NCBI RefSeq assembly: GCF_030433675.1
Contig: NZ_JAROCB010000005.1
Span: 372,001-436,000, forward strand
Direction: 5' to 3'
Origin: Leifsonia virtsii
GTDB lineage: Bacteria > Actinomycetota > Actinomycetes > Actinomycetales > Microbacteriaceae
DNA: 64,000 nucleotides
Both the position numbers and the translations under genes were made by a program. Under the pieces are notes generated by a model. It made no database searches, was not told the origin of the DNA, and saw only the letters and a program-made list of their open reading frames with translations. Shown one piece after another: positions 34,172 through 41,320 of the stretch (position 1 is the stretch's first letter; each line of letters starts with the position of its first letter).

Positions 34172-35348
34172 GCGTCGCCAGGACGCCGCACTGGCCCTCG
34201 CCTTCGTCTCCCTGGGCGCGGTGAGCGCGGCGATCCCGGCGTCTCTCCCCGGCACCGCCGCCCGGCTGGAGGTCCCGGCGGCCGACCTGCTGCCGAGCGT
34301 CTCCCTGCTCTTCCTCGGCCTGTTCGCCGGGGTCCTCGTGGTCGCGGTCGCGCGCCGGGGGAGTGCGGGGACCGTGCTCCCGTTCGGGAGCGGGCTGGAG
34401 GCGGCCGGGCTGGTCGTCGCCGCCTTCGCACCGTCGGTCCCCGTCTTCCACGGTGCGGCGCTCCTCACGGGGATCGGCTTCGGGCTCGTGGAGGCGAGTG
34501 CCACCGCGCTGACCCGGGCGCGGTCGGCGAGCGGAACCCCCGCGCGGCTGAGCGCCCTCAACGGCGCCTCCGCCGTGGCGGCCGCCGTCGCGCCGCTCCT
34601 GCTGGTGGCGGGACAGGGCGCCCTGTGGGCTCCCATCCTCGTGATCGCGGCAGTGCCCGCGGCCGCCGCCGTGTCGGGCGCTGTGGCGAGGGGGAGCTGG
34701 CACGGCTCCGTCCCCGAGGGGACTTCGCGCGCGGGCAGTGCGGTCTCCGGTTCACGCGTCCGCGGCGGTGTGGCGCTCCTCCCCGTCGCGCTCTTCCTCT
34801 TCGTCGGCGCGGAGACCATCCTCGCCGGATGGTCGAGCACCCTCCCCGGCCGGCTGCTCGGCATCCCGCCGGCCGCGGCCGCCGCCGGGACGGCCGTCTT
34901 CTGGACCCTGATGGCCGTCGGCCGCTTCGCCTGCACGGCCCTCCTGGCCCGCGGCGTCCGGCCCGGCGTCTACCTCCCGGTCGCCGCCCTCGCCGCCGCA
35001 GCACTCGCCCTTGTCGCCGCGGTCGTCGGACAGGGCGTCGGCGCCGTGCTGCTGGTCGCCGCGGTCGTCGTCTGCGTCGCGCCCGGCTACGCGCTCCTGC
35101 TGGGTTCCGCGCTCGCCCTCACTCCTCCCGAAGGCGCGGCCCGGATCTCGGGCGCTCTGGTCGCGATCGGCGCGGCCGGTGGCTCCGCGATCTCGTTCGC
35201 GGTCGCCGCCACGGTCGCGGACGCCCCCGCGGCGGTGCTCGTCGTCGTCGCGTGCCTGCTCGCCGGTTGTGCTGTGCTGTCCGTGCTCGGCCACCGGCGA
35301 GGCCGAGAGCTGGAGCTTCTGTCCTCCGAGCGTGACACGACGGCGTGA
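34152..35348 (+). CDS. MFS transporter
   Basis: A 398-residue membrane protein with about 12 hydrophobic segments, all Ala/Val/Leu-rich. It overlaps the dehydrogenase by 20 bp, so it belongs to the end of the salvage operon. The charged loops are short (VARRGSAG, LLARGVRPG). The motif-A consensus is degenerate, and I cannot assign a subfamily. Export or uptake of a salvage product such as an amino acid, lactate or a sugar is possible, but not shown by sequence. Confidence 0.8.
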   Translation: MTRPGPERRQDAALALAFVSLGAVSAAIPASLPGTAARLEVPAADLLPSVSLLFLGLFAGVLVVAVARRGSAGTVLPFGSGLEAAGLVVAAFAPSVPVFHGAALLTGIGFGLVEASATALTRARSASGTPARLSALNGASAVAAAVAPLLLVAGQGALWAPILVIAAVPAAAAVSGAVARGSWHGSVPEGTSRAGSAVSGSRVRGGVALLPVALFLFVGAETILAGWSSTLPGRLLGIPPAAAAAGTAVFWTLMAVGRFACTALLARGVRPGVYLPVAALAAAALALVAAVVGQGVGAVLLVAAVVVCVAPGYALLLGSALALTPPEGAARISGALVAIGAAGGSAISFAVAATVADAPAAVLVVVACLLAGCAVLSVLGHRRGRELELLSSERDTTA

Positions 35349-35588
35349 CCCTCATCGGACACACCGCGACACGCCGGAATGTCGGTGGTCGACGCGAGAC
35401 TTTCCGGGAAGCGCCCCAGCAGTGCCGGGAATGTCGACCGATCGTCGACGACGTCGAAAATCCGTCTGATCTGCGGCAAAACGCCGGTCTGACGAGAGTT
35501 CGACGGTCAATCGTGAGGCCCCGGCGCCGGCTTCGGCCCCTCGATCTGGGGGCAGCGAGAAAAAAACCCCAAAACACAACATGTAGTG
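35349..35588. other. Non-coding stretch upstream of the small-peptide gene
   Basis: From the MFS stop to the small-peptide ATG at 35672 there are 323 bases without a convincing gene. The first 200 bases are G+C-rich with several TCGACG/CGTCGA repeats that could fold (35430-35460). From about 35560 the composition becomes A+T-rich, with runs of A (GAGAAAAAAACCCCAAAAC). No canonical terminator for the upstream operon is visible. The promoter region that follows is listed separately. Confidence 0.4.
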
Positions 35589-35620
35589 GAATGACAATCG
35601 TGTCATTCGGGTTATATAGT
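35589..35620 (+). promoter_or_regulatory. Strong promoter with -35 box inside a 20-bp palindrome
   Basis: TGACAA (35592-35597) and TATAGT (35615-35620) with 17-nt spacing form one of the best sigma-A-like promoters in the window. The -35 box sits inside a perfect palindrome, GAATGACA (35589-35596) - ATCG - TGTCATTC (35601-35608), with 8-bp arms. A repressor or activator binding there would control the downstream peptide gene. No regulator gene is adjacent. Confidence 0.7.
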
Positions 35621-35671
35621 GGGTGAACACCGCGGGAACGCGGATCACCAAGACTTCAAGGGGAGGCCATC

Positions 35672-35755
35672 ATGGACTACGAAAACGACAGCGTTGGCGG
35701 CTACTCGGTTCCCGTCGACCCCATGGACCTGCTGCAGTGCGACAGCTGCCAGTAA
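35672..35755 (+). CDS. Small peptide gene, 27 codons, with C-terminal CxxC
   Basis: An ATG behind GGGGAGG opens a 27-residue frame (MDYENDSVGGYSVPVDP, then MDLLQCDSCQ) ending in TAA. It has its own strong promoter and a perfect terminator 19 bp after the stop, so it is a stand-alone transcript of roughly 190 nt. The N-terminal part is acidic and contains Gly-Gly at 9-10; the C-terminus has Cys23 and Cys26. This layout resembles a ribosomally made, modified peptide precursor, a metal-binding micropeptide, or a leader peptide. No modification enzyme, transporter or immunity gene lies next to it. I do not recognise the family. The coding assignment rests on RBS, promoter and terminator placement. 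Confidence 0.65.
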   Translation: MDYENDSVGGYSVPVDPMDLLQCDSCQ

Positions 35756-35774
35756 GGCGCTAGCACCGAGCACG

Positions 35775-35808
35775 AAGACCCCGGCGGCCACGCGGCCGCC
35801 GGGGTCTT
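35775..35808 (+). terminator. Terminator of the small-peptide transcript
   Basis: Perfect 15-bp stem AAGACCCCGGCGGCC (35775-35789) / GGCCGCCGGGGTCTT (35794-35808) with loop ACGC, followed by ATGT rather than a U-run. It separates the peptide gene from the hadA-like gene, which starts 54 bp later. Confidence 0.88.
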
Positions 35809-35862
35809 ATGTCGTCCGGAGCCTGCCGGAAGCGCGCAGGGTGCGGTCAGTAGAATCGTCGG

Positions 35863-36309
35863 GTGCCAGTGAATCCAGAGCTGCAGGGGCGGGAGTTTCC
35901 CCCCACCCAGCCGTACCTCGTCGGCCGTGAGAAGGTGCGCGAGTTCGCGCGTGCCGTCTTCGCCACCACGCCGCTGTCGTTCGATGTCGAGGCGGCCCGA
36001 GCCGCCGGGCACCCGGACCTCGTCGCGCCGCCCACCTTCCCGGTGGTCGTGCAGGAGGCGACGCTCGCCCAGCTGCTCTCCGAGCCGGACGCGGGCATCG
36101 ACTTCAGCCGGGTGGTGCACGGCGACCAGCGCTTCACCTTCAGCCGCCCGGTGTTCGCCGGCGACGAGCTGACCGCGACGCTCCGCGTCACGTCGGTCAA
36201 GTCGCTGGGCGCCCACTCGATGGTGACCGCCGAGTCGACCATCGTCGACGCGGACGGCGCCCACGTGGTGACCGCCACATCCACCCTGGTCGTGCGAGGA
36301 GACGAGTGA
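35863..36309 (+). CDS. hadA: MaoC-type dehydratase, HadA-like subunit
   Basis: A 148-residue hot-dog-fold protein of the FAS1-dehydratase/UPF0336 type (mycobacterial HadA/Rv0635 family). It starts with a GTG; LQGREFPPTQPYLVGREKVREFA and DLVAPPTFPVV are the conserved entry segments. HadA-like subunits bind the acyl chain while the HadB partner supplies the catalytic residues. Here the partner is the next gene, overlapping by one base. In mycobacteria the pair dehydrates beta-hydroxyacyl-ACP in FAS-II; Microbacteriaceae lack mycolic acids, so the acyl substrate here is uncertain. Symbol given by homology class and gene order only. Confidence 0.8.
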   Translation: MPVNPELQGREFPPTQPYLVGREKVREFARAVFATTPLSFDVEAARAAGHPDLVAPPTFPVVVQEATLAQLLSEPDAGIDFSRVVHGDQRFTFSRPVFAGDELTATLRVTSVKSLGAHSMVTAESTIVDADGAHVVTATSTLVVRGDE

Positions 36310-36746
36310 TGGCCGGCACCGACAACACCCCCGACTTCGACGCCCTGACCGTCGGTGACGTTGTCGCCGAGCGCACGTTCGAGGTGAGTCGCGACTCCCT
36401 CGTCCGCTATGCGGGCGCATCCGGCGACTTCAACCCCATCCACTACCGCGACGATGTGGCCACCTCGGTCGGCCTTCCCGGGGTGATCGCTCACGGGATG
36501 CTCACCATGGGCCTGTCTGTGCAGCCGGTCGTCGACTGGGTCGGAGACCCGGCCCTGGTCGCGGACTACCAGGTGCGCTTCACCCGTCCCGTGGTCGTCG
36601 ACCCGGCGGACGGCGCCACCGTCACCGTGACGGCGAAGGTCGGCCAGCTCGATGCGGAGGCGCGCGTCGCCCGCATCGACCTGACCACGACGTTCGGCGG
36701 CGAGACGGTGCTGGGCAAGGCGCAGGTGCGCGTCCGGCTGGCATGA
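36309..36746 (+). CDS. hadB: MaoC-type dehydratase, HadB-like catalytic subunit
   Basis: A 145-residue hot-dog protein with the hydratase-2 motif: YAGASGDFNPIHYRDDVATSVG carries the catalytic Asp and His (GDFNPIH). IAHGMLTMGL follows. The ATG at 36309 has AGGAG seven bases upstream and is preferred to the in-frame GTG at 36306. It overlaps both hadA and murB. The expected product is an enoyl-thioester hydratase/dehydratase working as a heterodimer with the preceding subunit. Confidence 0.85.
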   Translation: MAGTDNTPDFDALTVGDVVAERTFEVSRDSLVRYAGASGDFNPIHYRDDVATSVGLPGVIAHGMLTMGLSVQPVVDWVGDPALVADYQVRFTRPVVVDPADGATVTVTAKVGQLDAEARVARIDLTTTFGGETVLGKAQVRVRLA

Positions 36747-37885
36747 CGGACTCCACGACGGCGCGCCTCGCCGACCTGACCACCATGCGCGTCGGCGGCG
36801 CTCCACGGCTGCTCGTCGCCGCGGACACGCGCGAGGAGCTGATCGACGGAGTGCTCGACGCCCGCGGCAGCGGCGAGGACTGGTTCCTGCTCGGCGGGGG
36901 CTCCAACACGGTCGCCAGCGATGAGGGCTTCGACGGCACGGTCATCCACGCCCGCACCCGTGGAGTGGAACGGCTGGCCGCGCCCGACGGCCGCATCCGC
37001 TTGCGGGTGCAGGCGGGCGAGCCGTGGGACGGACTCGTCGCCATGACCGTGAACAACGGGTGGTCGGGGATCGAGGCGCTCTCGGGCATCCCCGGATCCA
37101 CCGGCGCCGCGCCCGTGCAGAACATCGGCGCGTACGGCCAGGAGATCGAGTCGGCGCTCGTCGGGGTGGAGTTCCTCGACGACGCGACCGGGGAGGTCGT
37201 GTACCTGACGCGCCAGGAACTCGGGCTGGGATACCGCACGTCGGTGCTCAAGCGCGGGAGGTACGGGGTGGTGCTCACCGTCGACCTCGAGCTCGCCGAC
37301 AACTCCGTTCCGGGCGGGATCTCGGCGCCGCTCAGCGCCCCCGTCGCGTACGCGCAGCTCGCCGACGCTCTCGGGGTACCGCTCGGATCTCGCGTGCCGG
37401 TCGCGGAGCTGAGGCGTGCGGTGCTGTCGCTGCGCTCGTCGAAGGGGATGGTGCTGGACCCGGCCGACCCGGACTCGGTCAGCTCCGGCTCGTTCTTCAC
37501 CAACCCGATCGTCTCCGAGGGCTTCGCCCGCACCCTGCCCGCGAACGCTCCGCGGTGGCCGCAGGAGCCGGCGGAGCCGGACACCGTGCTCGACCTGCCG
37601 CCGGGTGGGGTGCACCCGTTGGATGTGCCGTCGTTGCCCGCCACGGAGTACACGGTCAAGCTCAGCGCCGCGTGGCTGATCGAGCAGGCGGGCATCCGTC
37701 GGGGGTTCGCGCTTCCCGGCTCCGGAGCCGCCATCTCGTCGAAGCACACGCTCGCGATCGTGAATCGCGGGGGCGGGACGGCGGACGACGTCGTGCAGCT
37801 GGCGACCTTCATCCAGTCGCGGGTGCAGGCCGAGTTCGGTGTCGTGCTGCAGCCGGAACCCGTGCTGGTCGGCTTGGCGATCTGA
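36743..37885 (+). CDS. murB: UDP-N-acetylenolpyruvoylglucosamine reductase (MurB)
   Basis: Second committed step of peptidoglycan precursor synthesis: NADPH reduces enolpyruvyl-UDP-GlcNAc to UDP-MurNAc, using FAD. The 380-residue protein shows the type I MurB FAD-binding segments LLGGGSNTVASDEGF and LSGIPGSTGAAPVQNIGAYGQE (written as LSGIPGSTGAAPV plus QNIGAYGQE). The catalytic serine is in SSGSFFTNP, followed by KLSAAWLIEQAG. It starts four bases before the hadB stop. The hadA-hadB-murB order beside tRNA-Trp/secE is a known actinobacterial arrangement. Confidence 0.95.
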   Translation: MTDSTTARLADLTTMRVGGAPRLLVAADTREELIDGVLDARGSGEDWFLLGGGSNTVASDEGFDGTVIHARTRGVERLAAPDGRIRLRVQAGEPWDGLVAMTVNNGWSGIEALSGIPGSTGAAPVQNIGAYGQEIESALVGVEFLDDATGEVVYLTRQELGLGYRTSVLKRGRYGVVLTVDLELADNSVPGGISAPLSAPVAYAQLADALGVPLGSRVPVAELRRAVLSLRSSKGMVLDPADPDSVSSGSFFTNPIVSEGFARTLPANAPRWPQEPAEPDTVLDLPPGGVHPLDVPSLPATEYTVKLSAAWLIEQAGIRRGFALPGSGAAISSKHTLAIVNRGGGTADDVVQLATFIQSRVQAEFGVVLQPEPVLVGLAI

Positions 37886-37886
37886 C

Positions 37887-37917
37887 GGCGGACTCTGAGA
37901 GGATTCTCACGTCCGCC
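37887..37917 (+). terminator. Hairpin after murB
   Basis: Outer stem GGCGGAC (37887-37893) / GTCCGCC (37911-37917) encloses a second stem TGAGA/TCTCA (37896-37900, 37905-37909) with loop GGAT. It starts immediately after the murB stop and probably ends the hadA-hadB-murB transcript. Confidence 0.65.
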
Positions 37918-37974
37918 TCCGTAGGCTGATCCCACGACGACGCGCACTGCGTCGGGACGGACCGGAGGGACGAC

Positions 37975-38790
37975 ATGGGATTCCTGGACCGCCTTCTCGG
38001 ACGCGAGGAATCGCGCCCGAACGGCTCTCAGCAGCAGAACGCCGGGTATCAGCCATACGGAGGCCCTGAAGCCGCCGCGGGCGCCCCGGCGCCGACCGGC
38101 GCGCAGCCACGCAGCGAGGACGAGATCGCCGTCGAGCGCTACCGCTATCTGCTCCGCACCGCCCCGCCCGAGACGATCGAGCAGGTGCACGAGGAGGCGT
38201 TCGCGAAGCTCACGCCGGAGCAGCGGCGCATGGTCTTCGAGCAGCTGAGCCAGAACGCGCCGGCGGGCGAGCAGCCCCGGGCGGATGACCCGCGCTCCCT
38301 GGCGCACGCGGCCACGCGCTCCGAGCTGCGGCAACCGGGCACGCTGGAGCGCTCCCTCGGGGGCTACGGCGCAGGCGGAGGCCGCGGCGGCTTCGGAGGG
38401 CCGGGACTCGGCAGCATGTTCGCCACGTCGCTGCTCGGGAGCGTCGCCGGGTACGTCATCGGCTCGGCCATCGTCAGCTCGTTCCTGCCGTCGCCTGCGG
38501 ACAACCAGGCGGACGCGGGCTCTGGCGACCAGAACGCCGACAATGCGAACGATCAGAACAACGACGGCTCCGGCGACGGGGGTTCGGGCGACCACGGCGG
38601 CGACGGCGGCTCGACCGAAGCGGCCGGCTGGGACTGCGGCAGCGGCGGTGACGCAGGCGGCGGCTGGGACGGCGGCAGCGGCGCCGACGCAGGCGGCTGG
38701 GGCGGCGGAGACTGGGGCGGCTTCGGCGGCGGTGACTTCGGTGGAGGCGACTTCGGAGGCGGTGACTTCGGTGGAGGCGACTTCATCTGA
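37975..38790 (+). CDS. Hypothetical protein with GGGDF repeats
   Basis: A 271-residue protein with three parts. Residues 1-45 are a Gln/Pro/Gly-rich leader. Residues 45-110 are a charged helical region (ERYRYLLRTAPPETIEQVHEEAFAKL, split as ERYRYLLRTAPPET and IEQVHEEAFAKL) that resembles a short domain often found in uncharacterised actinobacterial proteins. Residues 135-165 contain one membrane-like segment (LGSMFATSLLGSVAGYVIGS). The rest is Gly/Asp/Asn/Trp-rich and ends in four GGGDF units. No catalytic motif or signal peptide is visible. The function is unknown; envelope association is a guess based on the hydrophobic stretch. Confidence 0.7.
   Translation: MGFLDRLLGREESRPNGSQQQNAGYQPYGGPEAAAGAPAPTGAQPRSEDEIAVERYRYLLRTAPPETIEQVHEEAFAKLTPEQRRMVFEQLSQNAPAGEQPRADDPRSLAHAATRSELRQPGTLERSLGGYGAGGGRGGFGGPGLGSMFATSLLGSVAGYVIGSAIVSSFLPSPADNQADAGSGDQNADNANDQNNDGSGDGGSGDHGGDGGSTEAAGWDCGSGGDAGGGWDGGSGADAGGWGGGDWGGFGGGDFGGGDFGGGDFGGGDFI
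38721..38784 (+). repeat. 30-bp tandem repeat encoding GGGDF units
   Basis: The 24-base block starting GGTGACTTCGGTGGAGGCGA occurs at 38731-38754 and again, identical, at 38761-38784. The period is 30 bp, and the linking bases differ at one position (CTTCGGCGGC versus CTTCGGAGGC). Each period encodes two GGGDF units. Such a repeat can change length by slippage. Confidence 0.85.
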
Positions 38791-38821
38791 CGCCGCCACT
38801 CGCTCTCGGCGAGGCACGACG

Positions 38822-40912
38822 TCACGCCCGGAGGGCGGCGGCGAACGGAAGGACGGCCGAAGCGCCCGACCTCAGGAGCTCCTGACCGGCCACCGTGATC
38901 GTCCACCGGCTGTCCACCAGGTCGTCGACCAGGAGCACGGGCGCCGCCGGCGGGAGCGGCAACCCCTCGGCGGTGAAGCGGTCCCAGACCGACGCCAGGC
39001 GGAAGGCGCTGTTCCCGCCGGGTAAACCCGCCGGGGCGGCGCCCCGCCAGCCGAGCGTTCCGGCGAACGGGAGGCGCCCGACCGTGGCGATGCCTCGGGC
39101 GAGCGACTCGATGAACACCGGCCTGCGGCGAGAGGGCATGGCCACGACCGCGGCGGGCCGGGAAGCCCAATCCCAGTCGGCGAGGACGCGCACGCACGCG
39201 TCGAGCACCGCAGGCGGCACCGGCTGGTCGGGGGCGTCGTCGGCCAGCAGGTCGCGCAGGCGGCCGCCCCACCCGAGGTCCGTCAGGCGGGCGAGCGCGC
39301 GTCCCGGTTCGAGCAACTGGTCGGCCGCGAGCTTCCCCCGCACCGGGATTCCGAGCCGGTCGGCGCCCGTCGGCCAGAGCTTGCGCGGCTCCACCTCGAC
39401 GCCCACCCGGTCGAGCAACGAACCCACCTGGCCGGCGGCGCCGTCGTCAACGTCGGTCGGGAACCACACTCCTGCGCAGTTGTCGCACCGGCCGCAGGGA
39501 CCGGCGTCCGGATCGTCCAGCGCCCGCTGAAGGAACTCCATGCGGCAGCCGGAGGTCGACTCGTACTCGAGCATCGACGCCTGCTCCGCCTCGCGCGCGG
39601 CCGCGATGCGGGCGTAGCGCTCCTCGTCGTAGCTCCAGGGCGCGCCCGTGGAGACCCAGCCGCCGCTCACACGGCGCACCGCGCCATCGACGTCGAGCAC
39701 TTTCAGCAGCAGTTCGAGGGTGGACGCCCGCAGGTCGACGCGGCTCTCGAGCACCCGCGTCGACTGCGCGGAGTCGCCCAGCGCGTCCAGTACCGCGGCC
39801 GCCTTCTCGCGGGACGGCATCGAGGCGGTCGCGAAGTACTGCCAGATCGCCCGATCCTCAGGGCCGGGCAGCAGCAGGACGTCGGCATTGTCGGTCGCCC
39901 GGCCCGCGCGGCCCACCTGCTGGTAGTAGGCGACGGGAGACGACGGTGCGCCGAGGTGGACGACGAAGCCCAGGTCGGGCTTGTCGAAGCCCATCCCGAG
40001 CGCGCTCGTGGCGACGAGCACCTTCACCTCGTTGCGCTTGAGCCGGCCCTCCAGGTCTTCGCGCTCGGCCGTGTCGGTCTGGCCGGTGTACGAGTAGGCC
40101 TCGTGGCCGGCGCGCCGGAGCACCCGCGCGGTGTCCTCCGCCGCGGAGACGGTCAGCGTGTACACGATGCCGCTGCCCGGGAGGTCGGACAGATGGCCGG
40201 CGAGCCACGCCAGCCGCGTGGTCGCATCGGGGAGCGGGAGCACTCCGAGCCGGAGGGAGCGGCGAGCGAGCGGGCCGCGGATGGTGAGGACCTCGCCCTC
40301 CCTGCCCGCGCCCAGCTGCTCCACCACGTCGGCGACGACGCGCTCGTTGGCCGTTGCGGTGGTCGCGAGCACGGGGACGTCGGCAGGGAGGAGGGCGATC
40401 AGGTCGCGGAGCCGACGGTAGTCCGGACGAAAGTCATGGCCCCAGTCGGAGATGCAGTGCGCCTCGTCGACGACCAGGAGGCCGCTCCGATCGACGAGAG
40501 CGGGAAGCTGCCTGTCGCGGAACTCGGGGTTGTTGAGCCGCTCGGGGGAGACGAGGAGCACATCCACCGTGTCTTCTCGCAGCCGTGCCGCCACGTCCTC
40601 CCACTCGTGGCGGTTGGCCGAGTTGATGGTCACCGCCCGCACGCCCGCGCGCTCTGCCGCAGCGACCTGGTCGCGCATGAGCGCGAGCAGAGGGGAGACG
40701 AGGATGGTCGGACCGGCGCCCCGGGCCCGCAGCAGCATGGTGGCGACGAAGTAGACCGCCGACTTGCCCCAGCCGGTGCGCTGCACCACGAGCGCACGCC
40801 GGTGGTCGTCGACGAGTGCGCGGATGGCTTCGAACTGACCGTCGTGGAACTCGGCCTCCGGTCGCCCGACGAGGGCGCGGAGGCTGGTGAGGGCGTCTGC
40901 TGCAGTGGTCAT
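38822..40912 (-). CDS. recQ: RecQ-type ATP-dependent DNA helicase with C-terminal phosphoribosyltransferase-like region
   Basis: A 696-residue 3'-5' helicase. The Q-motif region is FHDGQFEAIRAL, Walker A QRTGWGKSAVYF (Lys50), and the DEAH box plus aromatic-rich loop is DEAHCISDWGHDFRPDYRRL (149-168). Motif VI is QQVGRAGRATD. The RecQ zinc site is CRMEFLQRALDDPDAGPCGRCDNC, four cysteines, seen here as CRMEF and CGRCDNC. No HRDC domain follows. Instead the last 130 residues read like a phosphoribosyltransferase fold, with VLLVDDLVDSRWT as its PRPP-loop-like element. The role is DNA repair; the tail may sense nucleotides or only be structural. Convergent with the GGGDF protein gene. Confidence 0.9.
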   Translation of the reverse strand: MTTAADALTSLRALVGRPEAEFHDGQFEAIRALVDDHRRALVVQRTGWGKSAVYFVATMLLRARGAGPTILVSPLLALMRDQVAAAERAGVRAVTINSANRHEWEDVAARLREDTVDVLLVSPERLNNPEFRDRQLPALVDRSGLLVVDEAHCISDWGHDFRPDYRRLRDLIALLPADVPVLATTATANERVVADVVEQLGAGREGEVLTIRGPLARRSLRLGVLPLPDATTRLAWLAGHLSDLPGSGIVYTLTVSAAEDTARVLRRAGHEAYSYTGQTDTAEREDLEGRLKRNEVKVLVATSALGMGFDKPDLGFVVHLGAPSSPVAYYQQVGRAGRATDNADVLLLPGPEDRAIWQYFATASMPSREKAAAVLDALGDSAQSTRVLESRVDLRASTLELLLKVLDVDGAVRRVSGGWVSTGAPWSYDEERYARIAAAREAEQASMLEYESTSGCRMEFLQRALDDPDAGPCGRCDNCAGVWFPTDVDDGAAGQVGSLLDRVGVEVEPRKLWPTGADRLGIPVRGKLAADQLLEPGRALARLTDLGWGGRLRDLLADDAPDQPVPPAVLDACVRVLADWDWASRPAAVVAMPSRRRPVFIESLARGIATVGRLPFAGTLGWRGAAPAGLPGGNSAFRLASVWDRFTAEGLPLPPAAPVLLVDDLVDSRWTITVAGQELLRSGASAVLPFAAALRA

Positions 40913-41018
40913 GGAGCCATCGTCCCAGGGACGCCTGACGGCCGGCCCCGATCGCGGACATCTGTGGAGAAGTGCGATCGGGGTCCGGCTGTGGACGGGT
41001 GACGGGTGACGGGCGGAC

Positions 41019-41297
41019 TCAGCCCCGCGGGCGGACGCGGCGCCGCTGCGACGCCCGGATGCCTCCGAGCAGAGCGGACACCACGATGATCAGGCCGAGG
41101 ACGGCCGCCGCGAGCGCCCACGCCGATCCCGGGGTGAGCGAGCGCAACCACAGGGCCACCCCGGCGGCCCGCTCGGCCGACGCCAGCACGTAGAGCGTCG
41201 AGCCCGCGAAGATCGCGAGCAGCAGCCCCCACACGACGCCGCCCCAGCGGATCTGCGCCTGCGCAGTCGGCTCTGTCACATCCTGTGGTCCGGTCAT
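41019..41297 (-). CDS. Small two-helix membrane protein
   Basis: A 92-residue protein with two hydrophobic helices (VVWGLLLAIFAGSTLYVLAS and WALAAAVLGLIIVVSALLGGI) and a basic C-terminus. The ATG at 41297 is preceded by GAGGGAGA. It lies 23 bp downstream of the PspC-domain gene on the same strand and is probably co-transcribed with it. No known family is recognised. By context it may be part of a PspC-linked envelope stress unit. Confidence 0.7.
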   Translation of the reverse strand: MTGPQDVTEPTAQAQIRWGGVVWGLLLAIFAGSTLYVLASAERAAGVALWLRSLTPGSAWALAAAVLGLIIVVSALLGGIRASQRRRVRPRG

Positions 41298-41320
41298 CTT
41301 GGTCTCCCTCTCGTTCTCGG

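Noticed and set aside
38721-38784. Tandem repeat as a CRISPR-like array
   Set aside because: The repeats are directly adjacent, in frame and coding (GGGDF), with no spacers or cas genes.
36622-38817. A 730-codon minus-strand frame across hadB, murB and the repeat protein
   Set aside because: No domain, Ser/Arg/Ala composition typical of a shadow; murB is unmistakable on the plus strand.
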